Positions 1-6,851 are shown, counted from the first letter of the stretch. The stretch: DNA of 7,085 nucleotides from Thauera sp. (GCA_023150215.1 JAKLLJ010000171.1:1-7085), one strand, 5' to 3'. Notes: a model not told the origin generated them from the sequence alone. Numbers and translations: made by a program.

Positions 1-512
1 GCCACGAGTACTTCCTGGCGCAGCCGGCCGACTACCAGGCGGCGGTCCTGCCGCCCGGCGTGCGGCGCATCGTGATCGAGGCCGCGCATCCGATGTCCTG
101 GCATCGGTTCCTGCAGCCCGGCGACACCGTGGCCCTGGTCAGCCCGGCCAACGCGACCTACGAGCGCGAGCCCATCGCGATCGCCACCGAGGCGCTGCTC
201 GGCAGCCCGCCAGGCGAGTCCTCGGCCGCGGTGCGCGTGCGGGTGATTGCGGCACGTGCGCTGCAGGCCGCGCGCCAGGGTTGCCCCAATGCGCGCCTGC
301 CCGCCGGCGAGATCGAGCGCCACTGCCGCCCCGATGCGGGTGGTGAGGCCCTGCTGCGCCAGGCCATGCAGCGGCTTGACCTGTCGGCGCGGGCGTATCA
401 TCGCGTGCTGCGCGTGGCGCGCACGCTCGCCGACCTGGCCGGCGCCGTCCGCCCCGGCGCTGCGCATGTGGCCGAGGCGATCCAGTACCGGCGCAGCCTC
501 GACGCGCGCTGA
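1..512 (+). CDS. comM: Partial chimeric open frame ending in the ComM/YifB C-terminal domain
   Basis: The frame is open from base 3 to the TGA at 510-512 and runs off the left edge. From about 189 (EALLG, then GESSAAVR) to the stop, some 107 residues match the C-terminal domain of the ComM/YifB Mg-chelatase-like AAA+ family. Key blocks are the LRQAM segment, SARAYHRVLRVARTLADL (the sensor-2 helical region) and HVAEAIQYR just before the end. ComM is a hexameric helicase that promotes branch migration during natural transformation. In an intact comM, the residues just before EALLG should include the CPCG block and GPLLDRIDL. None of these is encoded here in any forward frame. Instead, bases 3 to about 140 give F-x2-Q-x3-Y-x3-VLP-x2-V and then EA-x5-W, the spacing seen near the end of transketolase. 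The frame is therefore probably a rearranged comM remnant or a fusion, and unlikely to be a working ComM. Family recognition of the C-terminus is firm; the upstream identity is tentative. Confidence 0.75.
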   Translation, partial: HEYFLAQPADYQAAVLPPGVRRIVIEAAHPMSWHRFLQPGDTVALVSPANATYEREPIAIATEALLGSPPGESSAAVRVRVIAARALQAARQGCPNARLPAGEIERHCRPDAGGEALLRQAMQRLDLSARAYHRVLRVARTLADLAGAVRPGAAHVAEAIQYRRSLDAR

Positions 513-562
513 ACGCCTGCGTCGCTGCGAACGCAAACGAGGAACACGCCCGCAAGGCGCCC

Positions 563-1756
563 ATGACGAAAGAGATCACCCACGCCCGCCTCGCATCCCT
601 GCTGGCGGCGCTGTCCGCGATCGGGCCGTTCGCGATCGACGCCTACCTGCCGGCCTTCCCGGCGATCCGTGCCGAACTCGGTGCCCGCCCGCTCGATGTG
701 CAGCAGACGCTCACCGTGTACATGGGCGCACTCGGGCTGATGGTGCTGTGGCACGGTGCACTTGCCGACCGCTTTGGCCGCCGTCGCGTGCTGATCGCGC
801 TCACCGCGGTGTTCGCGCTTGCGTCGCTGGTCTGCGCGCTGGCGCCCACCATCGAATGCTTGTGGCTGGGGCGCGCGCTGCAGGGGGTCAGCGGCGGTGC
901 CGGCATCGTGGTCGGGCGCGCGGTGGTGCGCGACCTGCACGAGGGGCCGCAGGCGCAGCGCCTGATGTCGCGGGTGATGCTGATCTTCGCGCTGGCGCCG
1001 GCGGTGGCGCCGCTGCTCGGGGCAGGCTTGCTCGCGGTCGCCGGCTGGCGGGCGATCTTCGTGTTTCTCGCGCTGTTCGGGTTGGCGCTGGCGTGGGCGA
1101 CTTGGCGTTTCCTGCCCGAGACGCTGGCCGAGGACGCGCGCCAGCCGCTGCATCCGCTGCACCTGCTGCGCGGCTATCGGGCGATCTTCAGCAACCCGGC
1201 CTTCCTGCTGCTGGCGCTCGCCGTCGCGCTCAACTTCAACGGCTTCTTCATCTACGTGCTGTCCGCGCCGGTCTTCATCCTTGATCACCTCGGCCTGGGC
1301 AGCGGCGGCTTCGTGTGGCTGTTCGGTCCGGCGGTGGGCGGGATGATGATCGGTTCGATGGCTTCCGAGCGCCTCGCCGGGCGCTGGTCGCCGCCGCGCA
1401 CGGTCGGCTTCGGCTTCGTGCTGATGTTCGTCGCGGTGGTTCTCAACACCACGGTGTCAGGCCTGCTTGCCCCTGCGCTGCCCTTGTCGGTGCTGCCGAT
1501 CGGGCTCTTCAGTTGCGGCATGGCGGTGGCGATGCCGAGCATGAGCCTGCTCGGACTCGAGCTATTCCCCGACCGCCGCGGCATGGCGTCGAGCTGCCAG
1601 AGCTTCCTGCAGATCGGCTTGAATGCGGTGAGTTCGGCAGTGGCGGCGCCACTGCTGTGGTCGAGCACGCTCAGCCTCGCCACCGGCATGGCGATGTTCG
1701 CCGCGCTCGGGCTGTCGGCCTGGCTGGCGTGGTGCCGGTTCGGCGGGTGGCGGTGA
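563..1756 (+). CDS. Bcr/CflA-type multidrug efflux MFS transporter
   Basis: This 397-residue inner-membrane protein belongs to the major facilitator superfamily, DHA1 branch, Bcr/CflA type, which exports drugs or metabolites by proton antiport. DAYLPAFP (residues 26-33) in the first helix is typical of this subfamily. GALADRFGRRR (65-75) is motif A in the loop between helices 2 and 3. GRALQGVSGGAG (103-114) is the helix 4 region, and APAVAPLLGAGL with GWRAIF (145-166) is the helix 5 antiporter motif. Hydrophobic segments fill the rest of the protein, consistent with 12 helices and the usual family length of about 400 residues. The ATG at 563 has a weak AAGG at 554-557. The preceding frame ends 50 bp upstream on the same strand. 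The substrate cannot be told: Bcr homologues are linked to bicyclomycin, sulfonamide or cysteine export. No terminator with a T tract follows; the repeat cluster starting at 1821 is the next structured element. Confidence 0.9.
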   Translation: MTKEITHARLASLLAALSAIGPFAIDAYLPAFPAIRAELGARPLDVQQTLTVYMGALGLMVLWHGALADRFGRRRVLIALTAVFALASLVCALAPTIECLWLGRALQGVSGGAGIVVGRAVVRDLHEGPQAQRLMSRVMLIFALAPAVAPLLGAGLLAVAGWRAIFVFLALFGLALAWATWRFLPETLAEDARQPLHPLHLLRGYRAIFSNPAFLLLALAVALNFNGFFIYVLSAPVFILDHLGLGSGGFVWLFGPAVGGMMIGSMASERLAGRWSPPRTVGFGFVLMFVAVVLNTTVSGLLAPALPLSVLPIGLFSCGMAVAMPSMSLLGLELFPDRRGMASSCQSFLQIGLNAVSSAVAAPLLWSSTLSLATGMAMFAALGLSAWLAWCRFGGWR

Positions 1757-1820
1757 GCACCGCGGACCTTGCGGCAAGGGGGGTGAGGGCATCGGTGCGC
1801 GGTGCAGGCGTGTCGGGAGG

Positions 1821-1969
1821 TTCGCGGCTGCCGCCGCTCCTACAGGATCCCGCAAGCCTTGGCACGACATGCAGGAGCGGCGGCAGGCGCGAAGCCTTCG
1901 GGCCGCATGTAGGAGCGGCGGCAGCCGCGAAGCCTGCGGAGGCCATGCAGGAGCGCCGGCAGCCGCGAA
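1821..1969. repeat. Cluster of four 24-bp REP-like repeats, one inverted plus a three-copy 38-bp tandem
   Basis: Copies lie at 1821-1844 (minus orientation), 1870-1893, 1908-1931 and 1946-1969 (plus orientation). The shared core is aggagcggcggcagccgcg, flanked by tgt or tgc on the left and aa on the right. The three plus copies start exactly 38 bp apart, with 14-bp spacers that resemble each other (both begin gcct). The first copy faces the second across 25 bp and could pair with it at 22 of 24 positions. Each consensus unit holds a small palindrome, GCGGC-ggca-GCCGC. The copies at 1870 (GGCGC) and 1946 (GCGCC) carry substitutions that break it, while the copy at 1908 is intact. The same element recurs at 6893-7039. 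This fits a REP/BIME-type intergenic repeat. It lies downstream of the MFS gene and could act as a 3' mRNA stabiliser or attenuator, but that role is inferred. Confidence 0.85.
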
Positions 1970-2167
1970 CCTTGGCCTGCGCCAGTTTTGCGAGCGGCCG
2001 GTGGGGAGGTCGCCGTTTTGTAATGGTTGGCCCTGATTTGAGGTTCGCCGTGCTTCGATTAAGGTCGGGCCTCACTCTACAATTCAGACCTTCCATACTG
2101 CGCACCGCCCCCGGTGATGCGGTCGTTCGCCGCTCAGCCGGCTCTCGCTGCAAGGAATCCCGACGCT
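1970..2167 (+). promoter_or_regulatory. Upstream region of the liv operon with a possible promoter
   Basis: Together with 1757-1969 this makes a 411-bp stretch without a gene. From about 2013 to 2100 the base composition is visibly less GC-rich than the rest of the window, as expected for a promoter. The best -10-like hexamer is TACAAT at 2078-2083. No good -35 sits at the right distance; TTCGAT at 2054-2059 is poor, and TTGAGG at 2038-2043 is too far upstream for this -10. AAGGA at 2152-2156 is the likely ribosome binding site for the start at 2168. I see no convincing operator palindrome. The transcription start is a guess. Confidence 0.3.
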
Positions 2168-3007
2168 ATGCTCGAAGTGGACGGCCTGGTCAAAGCCTTT
2201 GGCGGCTTTCGCGCGGTCGATGGTTGCACGCTGAGGGTCGCCAAGGGCGAGATCCTCGGCCTCATCGGCCCCAACGGCGCGGGCAAGACCACGCTTTTCA
2301 ACCTGATCGCGGGCGCCCTGCAGCCGAGCGCGGGCACCATCCGCTTCCTGGGCGAGGACGTGACGCCGCTGGCGACCGATGCGCTCTTCCACAAGGGGCT
2401 GGTGCGCACCTTCCAGATCCCGCACGAGTTCCACAACCTCACCGCGCGCGAGAACCTCATGATGGTGCCGCCCCGGCAACCGGGCGAGAACCTGTTCGCC
2501 AACTGGTTCGCCGCCGGCAAGGTGCGCGCTGCCGAAGAAGCTGTGCGGAGGAAAGCCGACGAAACGCTCGCCTTCCTCGAGCTCACCCACGTTGCCGACG
2601 AGCGCGCCGGCAATTTGTCGGGCGGGCAGAAGAAGTTGCTCGAGCTCGGTCGCACGATGATGACCGACGCCCAGCTGGTGCTGCTCGACGAGCCTGCGGC
2701 CGGCGTTAACCGCACCCTGCTGCGCAAGCTCGAGGAGAAGATCCTGATCCTCAACCGCGAGCGCGGCTACACCTTCATCCTCATCGAGCACGACATGGAG
2801 ATGATCGAGAAACTGTGCCATCCGGTGGTGTGCATGGCCGAGGGCAAGGTGCTGATCGAGGGCGACTTCCACACCGTGCGCTCCGATGCGCGCGTGCTCG
2901 AGGCCTACCTCGGCGAGACCCCGACCGCGGTCGAGCGCGAGGCCGCCGAGCACGATCCCAAGGTCGAGCAATTGCGCGAGCAGGAACTGCACCGGGAGGA
3001 CCTGTGA
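2168..3007 (+). CDS. livG: Branched-chain amino acid type ABC transporter ATP-binding protein LivG
   Basis: This 279-residue cytoplasmic ATPase is one of the two nucleotide-binding subunits of a HAAT-family importer. It has Walker A GPNGAGKTT (34-42), the Q-loop glutamine in RTFQ (Q83), signature LSGGQ (150-154), Walker B QLVLLDEP (169-176, catalytic E175), D-loop AAGVN and switch histidine H208 in LIEHDM. RTFQIPHEFHNLTARENL and the AAGVNRTLL segment are typical of LivG rather than LivF. The start was set at ATG 2168 because MLEVDGLVKAFGG begins exactly where the family does and AAGGA lies at 2152-2156. An in-frame GTG at 2114 would add 18 residues with no similarity to ATPases. After the usual family end at LEAYLG (about 249), a charged tail of 30 residues rich in E, R, H and K runs to the stop. 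Its TGA overlaps the next ATG by one base, implying translational coupling. Confidence 0.92.
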   Translation: MLEVDGLVKAFGGFRAVDGCTLRVAKGEILGLIGPNGAGKTTLFNLIAGALQPSAGTIRFLGEDVTPLATDALFHKGLVRTFQIPHEFHNLTARENLMMVPPRQPGENLFANWFAAGKVRAAEEAVRRKADETLAFLELTHVADERAGNLSGGQKKLLELGRTMMTDAQLVLLDEPAAGVNRTLLRKLEEKILILNRERGYTFILIEHDMEMIEKLCHPVVCMAEGKVLIEGDFHTVRSDARVLEAYLGETPTAVEREAAEHDPKVEQLREQELHREDL

Positions 3008-3711
3008 TGGCCTTGCTCGACATGAAGGACGTGCGCGGCGGCTACGGCGACGCCGACGTGCTGCACGGGGTGTCGATGAGGGTGGGTGAGCGCGAGATCG
3101 TGGTCATCGTCGGTCCCAACGGCGCGGGCAAGTCCACCGCGATGAAGTCCGTGTTCGGCCTGCTCACCGTGCGTGGTGGCTCGATCGTGTTCGACGGCGA
3201 GGACATCACCGGCTGGGCGCCCGACCGCATCGTGCAGCGCGGCATCTGCTACGTGCCGCAGGTGGACAACGTGTTCCGCGAGATGACGGTGCACGAGAAC
3301 TTCGAGATGGGCGCCTTCCTGCGCCGCGGCGACCTCTCCGCCGCCTACGACCGCATCTACGGGCTCTTCCCCGACCTCAAGGCCAAGCGCCGCAACCTCG
3401 CCGGCGACCTCTCCGGCGGCCAGCGCCAGATGGTGGCGATGGGGCGCGCGCTGATGCTCGATCCCAAGCTGCTGCTGCTCGACGAACCCACCGCCGGCCT
3501 CTCCCCCAAGTACATGGAACAGATCTTCCAGATCACCCGCGACGTGCGCGACGCCGGTGTCTCCATCCTGCTCGTCGAGCAGCACGCCAAGCAGGCGCTC
3601 GCCTTCTGCGACCGCGGCTACGTGCTCGCCACCGGCGCCAACCGCCACGAGGGCAGCGGACAGGCCCTGCTCGCGGATCGCGAGGTGGCCGAAATGTTCC
3701 TCGGCGGCTAA
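3007..3711 (+). CDS. livF: Branched-chain amino acid type ABC transporter ATP-binding protein LivF
   Basis: This 234-residue protein is the second ATPase of the importer, expected to pair with LivG on the cytoplasmic face. It has Walker A GPNGAGKST (36-44), the Q-loop glutamine in YVPQ (Q85), signature LSGGQ (135-139), Walker B LLLLDEP (155-161, E160), D-loop AGLSP and switch histidine H193 in LLVEQH. VPQVDNVFREMTVHENFEMGAF and the short overall length are hallmarks of LivF. The start at ATG 3007 overlaps the livG stop by one base (TGATG) and is preceded by GGGAGGA at 2994-3000, six bases away. This is one of the strongest ribosome binding sites in the window and decides the start against longer in-frame alternatives. 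The gene ends with AEMFLGG, the normal family C-terminus. All catalytic motifs are present. Confidence 0.93.
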   Translation: MALLDMKDVRGGYGDADVLHGVSMRVGEREIVVIVGPNGAGKSTAMKSVFGLLTVRGGSIVFDGEDITGWAPDRIVQRGICYVPQVDNVFREMTVHENFEMGAFLRRGDLSAAYDRIYGLFPDLKAKRRNLAGDLSGGQRQMVAMGRALMLDPKLLLLDEPTAGLSPKYMEQIFQITRDVRDAGVSILLVEQHAKQALAFCDRGYVLATGANRHEGSGQALLADREVAEMFLGG

Positions 3712-3726
3712 GGGAGTCCGGCGCTC

Positions 3727-4596
3727 ATGACCTTGATGGACTTCCTCAACTTCCACCTCGTGCCCGGCATCGTGCTCGGCTCGATCTACGCCGTCGGTGC
3801 GATCGGCATCACGCTGGTGTTCGGCATCCTGCGCTTCGCGCACTTCGCCCATGGCGACATGGCCACGCTCGGCGCCTTCATTGCGCTCGCGCTGGTCACC
3901 GCCGGCATCGACCCGTGGCGCGCATTGCCGATTGCGATGGCCGTGATGGCCGTCGTGGCGATCGGCGTCGACAAGCTGTTCTACGACTACCTGAAGGCGA
4001 GGCCGAAGATCGTCACCGTGATGGCCTCGCTCGGCGTCGCGCTGATGTTGCGGGCGGTGGTGCAGGTGGTGTTCGGCGTCGATCCGCGCACCTACGCCAG
4101 CGGCATCGTGCGCCCGGACGACTACTTCGGCATCCTGCTGCGCGACCGTGAGCTATACACGCTGGCGGCGGTGGTGCTGATCGTGATCGGCCTCACCCTT
4201 TTCCTGCGTCATTCGCGCTGGGGCAAGGCGATGCGGGCGATGTCGGACAACCCCGACCTCGCGCGGCTCTCCGGGGTGGACAACCGCAAGGTCACCATGC
4301 TGACCTGGGCGATCGTCGGCGCGCTGTGCGCGGCCTCGGGCTTCATGCTCGGCATCAACAACGAGCTGCACTCGATGATGGGCTGGCAGGTGCTGCTGCC
4401 GATGTTCGCCGCCGCCATTCTCGGCGGCGTGGGCCGGGTCGAGGGCGCGGTGCTCGGCGGCCTGATCGTGGGCATCGCCGAGGAGATGTCGATCTTCATC
4501 CTGCCGGCGCAGTACAAGGCGGCGACCGCCTTCGTGCTGCTGCTGCTGATCCTGCTCGTCCGCCCGCGCGGACTGCTCAACGGCAAGGTGCTCTGA
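3727..4596 (+). CDS. livH: Branched-chain amino acid type ABC transporter permease LivH
   Basis: This 289-residue integral membrane protein is the LivH-type permease that forms half of the channel. The N-terminal GIVLGSIYAVGAIGITLVFG and RFAHFAHGDM (37-45) are signature blocks of this family. About eight hydrophobic segments follow. The cytoplasmic coupling loop that contacts the ATPases is at about 166-185 (GKAMRAMSDNPDLARLSGVD). The C-terminus has AAAILGGVGRVEGAVLGGLIVG and ends with the typical LLVRPRGLLNG. AAGGGAG at 3710-3716, overlapping the livF stop TAA, serves the ATG at 3727 with about 10 bases spacing. A second ATG at 3736 is possible but too far from that site. Only 15 bp separate it from livF, so it is co-transcribed. 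LivH-type permeases also serve urea and amide importers, so the substrate is not fixed by this gene. Confidence 0.92.
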   Translation: MTLMDFLNFHLVPGIVLGSIYAVGAIGITLVFGILRFAHFAHGDMATLGAFIALALVTAGIDPWRALPIAMAVMAVVAIGVDKLFYDYLKARPKIVTVMASLGVALMLRAVVQVVFGVDPRTYASGIVRPDDYFGILLRDRELYTLAAVVLIVIGLTLFLRHSRWGKAMRAMSDNPDLARLSGVDNRKVTMLTWAIVGALCAASGFMLGINNELHSMMGWQVLLPMFAAAILGGVGRVEGAVLGGLIVGIAEEMSIFILPAQYKAATAFVLLLLILLVRPRGLLNGKVL

Positions 4597-5540
4597 TGGA
4601 TCTGCTCGGTCTCGCCAATTACGCGGTCTTCATGGGCATCCTGATCGGCATCTATGCGCTGCTTTCGCTCGGGCTGAACATCCAGTGGGGCTTCACCGGC
4701 CTGTTCAATGCCGGCATCGCGGGCTTCTTCGCGGTCGGCGCGTACGCGTCGGCGATCCTCACCAGCCTGCCCGCCAGCGGGCGCCTCGGCGGCTACGAGC
4801 TGCCGCTGGTGGTGGGCTGGCTGGCGTCGATGGCGGCGGCGGCGGCGATCGCGTGGCCGATCGGCAAGATCTGCCTGCGCTTCCGCTCCGACTATCTCGC
4901 CATCGCCACCATCGGCATCGCCGAGATCATCCGCTTGGTGATCCGCACCGAAGGCTGGCTCACCGGCGGCGTGCGTGGCGTGACCGGCGTGCCGCGCCCC
5001 TTCGGCGATCTCGACTACATGCCCTCGCAGCTCGCCTACCTGGCGATCGTCGCCACGCTCGTGCTGGTCGCTTACCTGCTCGTCGAGCGCCAGGTGAAGG
5101 CACCCTGGGGACGCATGATGCGCGCGATCCGTGACAACGAGCTCGCCGCCGCGGCGATGGGCAAGCAGGTCGAGGCGCGCCGGCTGCAGGCCTTCGTGTT
5201 CGGCTCGGCGCTGATGGGGCTGGCGGGTGCGCTGTTCGTGCACTTCAACCGCTCGATCACCCCCGAGGCGATCGACCCGATGATCGCCACCTTCCTGATC
5301 TGGATCATGCTGATCCTCGGCGGCTCGGGCAACAACCGCGGCGCCATCCTCGGTGCGGCGGTGATCTGGATCATCTGGTCGGTGTCCGAGCTGCTCACCG
5401 ACCGCCTGCCTACCGAGATCGCGGTGCAGGCCAAGTACGCGCGCGTGTTCATCATCGGCCTGACCCTGCAGCTGGTGCTGCGTTTCCGGCCGGAGGGCAT
5501 CCTGCCCGAGCGTCAGGCGGGGGCACCGCCGCATCGCTGA
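4596..5540 (+). CDS. livM: Branched-chain amino acid type ABC transporter permease LivM
   Basis: This 314-residue permease is the partner of LivH. It shows the LivM pattern: an N-terminal hydrophobic region with GLNIQWGFTGLFNAGIAGFFAVGAY (26-50), the RFRSDYLAIATIGIAEIIRLV segment (95-115), a coupling loop at about 171-190 (WGRMMRAIRDNELAAAAMGK), and the C-terminal GGSGNNRGAILGA (242-254) and LRFRPEGILPE (295-305). Its length is near the family norm for forms lacking the extra N-terminal helices of E. coli LivM. The ATG at 4596 overlaps the livH stop by one base (TGATG), with AAGGTG at 4585-4590 upstream. This start therefore beats the longer open frame that extends back into livH. The sequence after the last family block is a short proline- and alanine-rich tail. 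Confidence 0.92.
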   Translation: MDLLGLANYAVFMGILIGIYALLSLGLNIQWGFTGLFNAGIAGFFAVGAYASAILTSLPASGRLGGYELPLVVGWLASMAAAAAIAWPIGKICLRFRSDYLAIATIGIAEIIRLVIRTEGWLTGGVRGVTGVPRPFGDLDYMPSQLAYLAIVATLVLVAYLLVERQVKAPWGRMMRAIRDNELAAAAMGKQVEARRLQAFVFGSALMGLAGALFVHFNRSITPEAIDPMIATFLIWIMLILGGSGNNRGAILGAAVIWIIWSVSELLTDRLPTEIAVQAKYARVFIIGLTLQLVLRFRPEGILPERQAGAPPHR

Positions 5541-5639
5541 GGCGTGCGTGAAAAGACGCATGAGAAGAGCTTCGTGGCGGGCCCGCGGCGGGCCTGCATC
5601 GTCCATCAGGTGCTTCGGCACATTCAGGAGGTGACAAAG
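5541..5639 (+). promoter_or_regulatory. livM-livK spacer with two hairpins and the livK ribosome binding site
   Basis: This 99-bp gap is the only sizeable break inside the operon. It contains a small stem, TGCGT (5545-5549) with ACGCA (5556-5560), around a GAAAAG loop. A stronger GC-rich stem follows: 5577-5585 pairs with 5589-5597 over nine pairs, one of them G-T, with a three-base loop. No T run follows the second stem, so it does not look like a full intrinsic terminator. It may protect or space a separate livK message, or cause partial attenuation. AGGAGG at 5626-5631 is a perfect Shine-Dalgarno sequence eight bases before the GTG at 5640. I see no convincing internal promoter. Confidence 0.5.
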
Positions 5640-6845
5640 GTGAAGAAGAGAACAGTCGCAGCAGTGGTCGGCGCCATGCTCGGTGCCGCGGTCGTCGCCG
5701 CACCGGCCCATGCCCAGGACGTCAAGCTCGGCCTGATGGCGGCCATTTCCGGCCCGATCGCGGCGCTCGCGCCGCCGATGGCGGCGGCCTCCAAGCTGGC
5801 GGTCGCCCACGTCAATGAGCAGGGCGGCATCCTCAAGGGCGGCAAGCTCGAGGTCGTGCTCGGCGACAGTGCCTGCAACCCGCAGAACGCCACCGACGCG
5901 GCCACCAAGGCGGTCAACATCGACCGTGTGCTCGCCATCGTCGGTCCCGCCTGCTCGGGCGCGGTGATTGCGACTGCCAACTCGGTCGCCATCCCGGCCG
6001 GCGTGCTGATGATCACGCCCTCGGGCACCTCGCCCGAGATCACCAAGCTCAAGGACAAGGACCTCGTCTATCGCACCCTGCCGTCCGACGATTACCAGGG
6101 GCGCGCGCTCGCGCGCACCCTCAAGGCGCGCGGCATCACCAAGGTCGCGGTGGCCTACCTGAACAACGACTACGGCAAGGGCCTGGCCGAATCCTTCAAG
6201 GCCGAGTTCGAGGCCAACGGCGGCACCATCGCCGGCTATTCGGGCCACGAGGAGGGCAAGGCCTCCTACCGTTCCGAACTGGCCACGCTTGCCCGTGGCG
6301 GCGCCGACACGCTGATCATCTTCGACTACGGCGACGGCACCGGCCTCAGCCTGATTCGCCAGGCGCTCGAGAACAACTTCTTCAAGACCTTCGTCGGCGC
6401 CGACGGCATGAAGTCCGAAGGCCTGGTGAAGGCGATCGGCGCGGCAAACCTCGGCGGTTTCTTCGTGTCCGCGCCGGTGGGCGAGGCCTCGGCCTCGCTC
6501 GACAACTTCAACAAGGCCTACAAGGCTGCGGGCGAGAACATCGACGCGGTGTTCGCCACCACCTCGTACGACGCCGCCTTCCTCGCCGCGCTGGCGATCG
6601 AGAAGGCCGGTGGCGACAAGGCCAAGCTCGCCGAGTCGCTGCGTGCGGTGGCGATGGCGCCGGGCGAGCCGATCATGGCGGGCGAGTGGGCCAAGGCCAA
6701 GAAGCTGATCGCCGAAGGCAAGGACATCGATTACAAGGGCGCCGGCGGCGACCACGAGTTCGATGCCGCCGGCGACGTCCCGGGCAACTACGCCTTCTTC
6801 AAGGTCAGCGGCACGGGCTACGAGTCGATCGCCGACATGAAGTGA
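5640..6845 (+). CDS. livK: Periplasmic substrate-binding protein of the branched-chain amino acid ABC transporter family (LivK-like)
   Basis: This 401-residue precursor is an exported type I periplasmic binding protein (Peripla_BP_6 family). The GTG at 5640 is chosen because AGGAGG lies eight bases upstream and a textbook signal peptide starts there: basic KKR at 2-4, a hydrophobic core to about residue 21, and a signal peptidase I site at AHA|QD (25/26). An upstream in-frame start at 5544 would bury this signal. The mature protein opens with VKLGLMAAISGPIAAL. Ligand-site loops are expected at TPSGTSPE (126-133), LNNDYGKGLAESF (174-186) and GADGMKSEGL (253-262). Cys79 and Cys105 sit where LivK/LivJ proteins carry a disulfide. 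The glutamate that holds the amino group in E. coli LivJ (GPEG) appears to be aspartate here (GADG, D255). The ligand could be a branched-chain amino acid or another member of the family's range, such as an amide, urea or an aromatic acid. It is the last gene of the operon. Confidence 0.9.
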   Translation: MKKRTVAAVVGAMLGAAVVAAPAHAQDVKLGLMAAISGPIAALAPPMAAASKLAVAHVNEQGGILKGGKLEVVLGDSACNPQNATDAATKAVNIDRVLAIVGPACSGAVIATANSVAIPAGVLMITPSGTSPEITKLKDKDLVYRTLPSDDYQGRALARTLKARGITKVAVAYLNNDYGKGLAESFKAEFEANGGTIAGYSGHEEGKASYRSELATLARGGADTLIIFDYGDGTGLSLIRQALENNFFKTFVGADGMKSEGLVKAIGAANLGGFFVSAPVGEASASLDNFNKAYKAAGENIDAVFATTSYDAAFLAALAIEKAGGDKAKLAESLRAVAMAPGEPIMAGEWAKAKKLIAEGKDIDYKGAGGDHEFDAAGDVPGNYAFFKVSGTGYESIADMK

Positions 6846-6851
6846 TCGCGC

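Noticed and set aside
170..200. Transposon end or target duplication at the comM junction
   Set aside because: I looked for TGT/ACA-type ends, short direct repeats and terminal inverted repeats around the junction and found none. Only one side of any insertion would be in the window.
247..1284. Long overlapping open frames in other frames across the comM-like and MFS region
   Set aside because: They are shadows of the real genes: arginine- and alanine-rich translations with no domain and no ribosome binding site.
1767..1779. CCTTG-CGG-CAAGG hairpin after the MFS gene as a terminator
   Set aside because: The stem is only five pairs and is followed by G residues instead of a T tract.
1870..1969. 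A CRISPR-like repeat array
   Set aside because: The spacers are only 14 bp and resemble each other. Copies of the repeat also occur singly and inverted elsewhere, and there are no cas genes. It fits a REP-type repeat.
2114..2167. Longer livG start at GTG 2114
   Set aside because: The 18 extra residues are not ATPase-like, no good ribosome binding site precedes 2114, and AAGGA at 2152-2156 favours ATG 2168.
5544..5639. Longer livK start at 5544
   Set aside because: It would place 32 residues before a textbook signal peptide and ignore the AGGAGG at 5626-5631.
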